This document shows, piece after piece, positions 62,099 through 64,000 of a stretch of 64,000 nucleotides of DNA (position 1 is its first letter; each line of letters begins with the position of its first letter). The notes under the pieces are model-generated. The model was not told where the DNA came from and made no database searches. It saw only the letters and a program-made list of their open reading frames with translations. Source of the DNA: Mesorhizobium prunaredense (GTDB taxonomy: Bacteria > Pseudomonadota > Alphaproteobacteria > Rhizobiales > Rhizobiaceae). Location: contig NZ_FTPD01000078.1 of NCBI RefSeq assembly GCF_900156895.1, positions 104,672-168,671 of the forward strand, given 5' to 3'. A program made the translations under genes and the position numbers.

Positions 62099-62244
62099 AA
62101 AACCAAAGACCCGGTGCTGTAGCTTTTTGCGTGCGGCAGCGCCATGCTTGGCGGCAGCGGATTTTTGCGCCGGCAGCGTTTTCTCAGCTGCGCGGCGGGA
62201 CGCGATCCACTCAGTGAGACGTTATTTCTGGAAGAGGAACCGGT

Positions 62245-62694
62245 TTGGCATCGTTATGGCGCTACGTTCTGGCAGGTGTTGGTCTGGCTGCCTTGCTGGC
62301 CGGCATTCTCGCCGCCGTCTACCTGACCGCGCCGCAAGCGCCTCGGCTCGCCGGCTCCGAGATTGCCCGTTCGAAAGAGACGGCGAACGGCCTGTTTGTA
62401 GCCAGTTTCGAGCCGGAGCGGGGCGTTGTCAGGCAGGGCGAGCTACAATCCTGGCTGCTGACCCTGAAGACAAATGCCGGCACCCCGGTGGAGGGCGCTG
62501 CGATCACGATTTCCGGCGGCATGCCGCAGCACAGGCACGGTCTGCCGACCAGCCCGCATGCGACCGATTATCTGGGCGATGGCCGCTATCGCATCGGCGG
62601 TGTTAAATTCACAATGAGCGGATTGTGGCAACTGCATTTCGCCATTTCGGCGGCGGCCGGATCCGACACGGTGGTCTTCAATGTGTTGCTCTGA
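62245..62694 (+). CDS. FixH/YtkA-like membrane-anchored protein
   Basis: This 149-residue protein has one N-terminal membrane anchor (YVLAGVGLAALLAGILAAVYL) and a beta-sandwich periplasmic domain with TISGGMPQHRHGLPTSP and GVKFTMSGLWQLHF, the YtkA-like/FixH pattern with possible metal-binding His residues. The TTG start has AGAGGAA upstream. It is followed after 13 bases by the di-haem cytochrome gene, so they probably act together in periplasmic redox or metal handling. Confidence 0.82.
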   Translation: MASLWRYVLAGVGLAALLAGILAAVYLTAPQAPRLAGSEIARSKETANGLFVASFEPERGVVRQGELQSWLLTLKTNAGTPVEGAAITISGGMPQHRHGLPTSPHATDYLGDGRYRIGGVKFTMSGLWQLHFAISAAAGSDTVVFNVLL

Positions 62695-62707
62695 GCGCTG
62701 GAGCAAG

Positions 62708-63910
62708 ATGAACCGCTTTTCGCGACTTTTCGCGCTACTGGCGATGGCTGTGCTTGCCGGCTGCGGCAAGCCTGAGTTTTCCGATGCCGAAAAGAAGACC
62801 ATCGCCTCGCTGGCGCTGTCAGCCCTGCCGCCGCTGAAAGCCGACACCACCAACCGCTTCGCCGACGTGCCGGCCGCCGCCGCGCTCGGCGCGACGCTAT
62901 TTTTCGACGCCGGGATGAGCGGCGACGGCAAGGTTTCCTGCTCGACCTGCCACAAGATCGACCGGCAGTTCCAGGACGACCTGCCGCGAGCGGTCGGTGT
63001 CGGCCGCACCAACCGGCGCACCATGCCGCTGGCCGGCGTTGCGCATTACGTTTGGTTCTTCTGGGACGGGCGGCGCGACAGTCTCTGGGCGCAGGCGCTG
63101 GCGCCGCTGGAAAATCCGCTGGAGCAGGCCGGCAACCGCGCCGCCTACGCGCATTATATCAAGGCGCGATTCGGCGAGCGCTACGAGCGCATCTTCGGGC
63201 CGCTGCCCGACCTTTCAAATGTGCCGGCCAATGCCAGTCCGCTCGGCAGCGATGCCGAGAAGGCTGCCTGGAATGCCATGTCCGGTGCGCAAGCCGAGGA
63301 CGTCAACCACGTCTTCGCCAATATCGGCAAGGCGATCGCCGCCTTCGAGCGATCGATCGCACCACCGCAGACGCGCTTCGACCGGTTCGCCGCCGCTTTG
63401 GATACCGGTATACAGGCGCCGCAAGACGACGACGCCTTGTCGCCCGAAGAAATCCTCGGGCTAAAACTGTTCATCGGCAAGGCCAATTGCGTGACGTGCC
63501 ATAGCGGGCCGCGTTTTACCGACAGCGGTTTTCACAACACCGGCGTGCCGCCGGTGGCGAATCTGCCCCCGGATCGCGGCCGCATAGACGCGGTGGCGCA
63601 GGTCGAGGCCGATCCGTTCAACTGTTTCGGCGCGTTTCGCGATGGCGACGCCAGCGCCTGCGGCGAGCTGCGCTTCATGGTCAAGGCCGGGCCGGAACTC
63701 GTCCGCGCCTACAAGACGCCGTCGCTGCGCGGCGCCGCCACCCGTGCGCCCTACATGCATGCCGGGCAGTTTTCCTCGCTCGAGGAGGTGGTGGCGCATT
63801 ATTCGAAGGCGCTGGCAAGCGTCGAGGGTGTATCCGAGATCCACCCGCTGCAGCTTTCGGACCGCGAGCGCGCGGCGCTGGTGGCGTTCTTGAAGACGCT
63901 GGCGGAGTGA
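62708..63910 (+). CDS. Di-haem cytochrome c, MauG/cytochrome c peroxidase family, lipoprotein
   Basis: This 400-residue protein has a lipoprotein signal with the lipobox LAGC near residue 18 (LAMAVLAGCGKPEF). Two CXXCH haem sites are present: CSTCHKID near residue 77 and CVTCHSG near residue 263. ATRAPYMHAGQFSSLEEVVAHYS near the end is typical of MauG and CcpA proteins. It would sit on the periplasmic side of a membrane and reduce peroxide or oxidise a protein partner. The ATG at 62708 starts the signal peptide. Confidence 0.91.
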   Translation: MNRFSRLFALLAMAVLAGCGKPEFSDAEKKTIASLALSALPPLKADTTNRFADVPAAAALGATLFFDAGMSGDGKVSCSTCHKIDRQFQDDLPRAVGVGRTNRRTMPLAGVAHYVWFFWDGRRDSLWAQALAPLENPLEQAGNRAAYAHYIKARFGERYERIFGPLPDLSNVPANASPLGSDAEKAAWNAMSGAQAEDVNHVFANIGKAIAAFERSIAPPQTRFDRFAAALDTGIQAPQDDDALSPEEILGLKLFIGKANCVTCHSGPRFTDSGFHNTGVPPVANLPPDRGRIDAVAQVEADPFNCFGAFRDGDASACGELRFMVKAGPELVRAYKTPSLRGAATRAPYMHAGQFSSLEEVVAHYSKALASVEGVSEIHPLQLSDRERAALVAFLKTLAE

Positions 63911-63933
63911 GGGACCCAGCTGCTCGGTAGCGA

Positions 63934-63986
63934 TCCTTCGCGCCCCCCTCTGTCCTGCCGGACATCTCCCCCACAAGTGCAGGGCT
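63934..63986. repeat. Single family A repeat unit at the right edge
   Basis: GATCCTTCGCGCCCCCCTCT and GGACATCTCCCCCACAAG match the rightmost unit types at 6.2 and 23.2 kb. The sequence after about 63986 deviates, so the partner unit, if present, lies outside the window. Confidence 0.7.
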
Positions 63987-64000
63987 GTCCGGGGAAAGTT

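Overview
The window looks like chromosome of a GC-rich alphaproteobacterium of the order Rhizobiales, most probably Mesorhizobium or a close relative. The strongest evidence is the acpXL-fabF2XL-fabF1XL-adhXL-lpxXL cluster (30.4-35.3 kb), which makes the very-long-chain lipid A acyl group typical of this order. Palindromic intergenic repeats built on a CTCCCCC-N-GGGGGAG core (6.1, 8.1-8.3, 23.2-23.4 and 63.9 kb) and the predominance of ABC uptake systems agree with this. No rRNA, tRNA, CRISPR array, integrase or intact insertion sequence was seen. The species assignment is inference from gene content, not from a marker gene.

Layout. 0-6 kb: the start of an unidentified gene leaving the left edge, a valine-degradation operon on the minus strand (acyl-CoA dehydrogenase, a four-helix-bundle protein, mmsB), then a cupin of the DMSP-lyase type translationally coupled to cobQ. 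6-9 kb: small genes (VOC protein, AraC regulator, small membrane protein, TerB-like protein) among repeat elements. 9-15.7 kb: a complete peptide/nickel-type ABC importer (fused double ATPase, two permeases, binding protein) followed upstream by an M20 deacylase. 15.9-18.4 kb: an L,D-transpeptidase, and a selenium-binding/methanethiol-oxidase-type protein back to back with a membrane protein. 18.6-22.9 kb: a ribose-type sugar importer whose two permeases are fused into one 751-residue chain. 23-30 kb: a regulator-rich, decaying accessory stretch with a truncated LysR gene, a frameshifted lipocalin-like gene, an MFS/LysR pair, an AraC/alcohol dehydrogenase/DUF1330 group and a degraded SDR gene divergent from its TetR regulator.

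30-40 kb is core-like: the lipid A cluster, a histidine phosphatase, an AEC-type exporter, gabD and galM. 40.5-50.2 kb is a nine-gene, one-direction operon: FadR-type regulator, small monooxygenase-like protein, HpaI-type aldolase, D-2-hydroxyacid dehydrogenase, a Tat-exported sugar-binding protein with two permeases and an ATPase, and a 659-residue protein resembling D-apionate lactonase. It reads as a self-contained uptake and catabolic route for an unusual sugar, lactone or sugar acid, and is the best candidate here for an undescribed pathway.

50.2-57.4 kb is a metal island: a DUF899 protein, a ZntR/CadR-like MerR regulator with a textbook stretched promoter, an isoprenylcysteine-methyltransferase-like membrane protein, a Zn/Cd/Pb P-type ATPase, and a multicopper oxidase-ZIP transporter operon preceded by a Fur-like palindrome. 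Three copies of a short repeat lie at its edges and inside it. 57.7-64 kb carries a GGDEF-EAL protein divergent from a SAM methyltransferase, a 2-keto-3-deoxygluconate-type kinase, and a FixH/YtkA-like protein with a MauG-like di-haem cytochrome.
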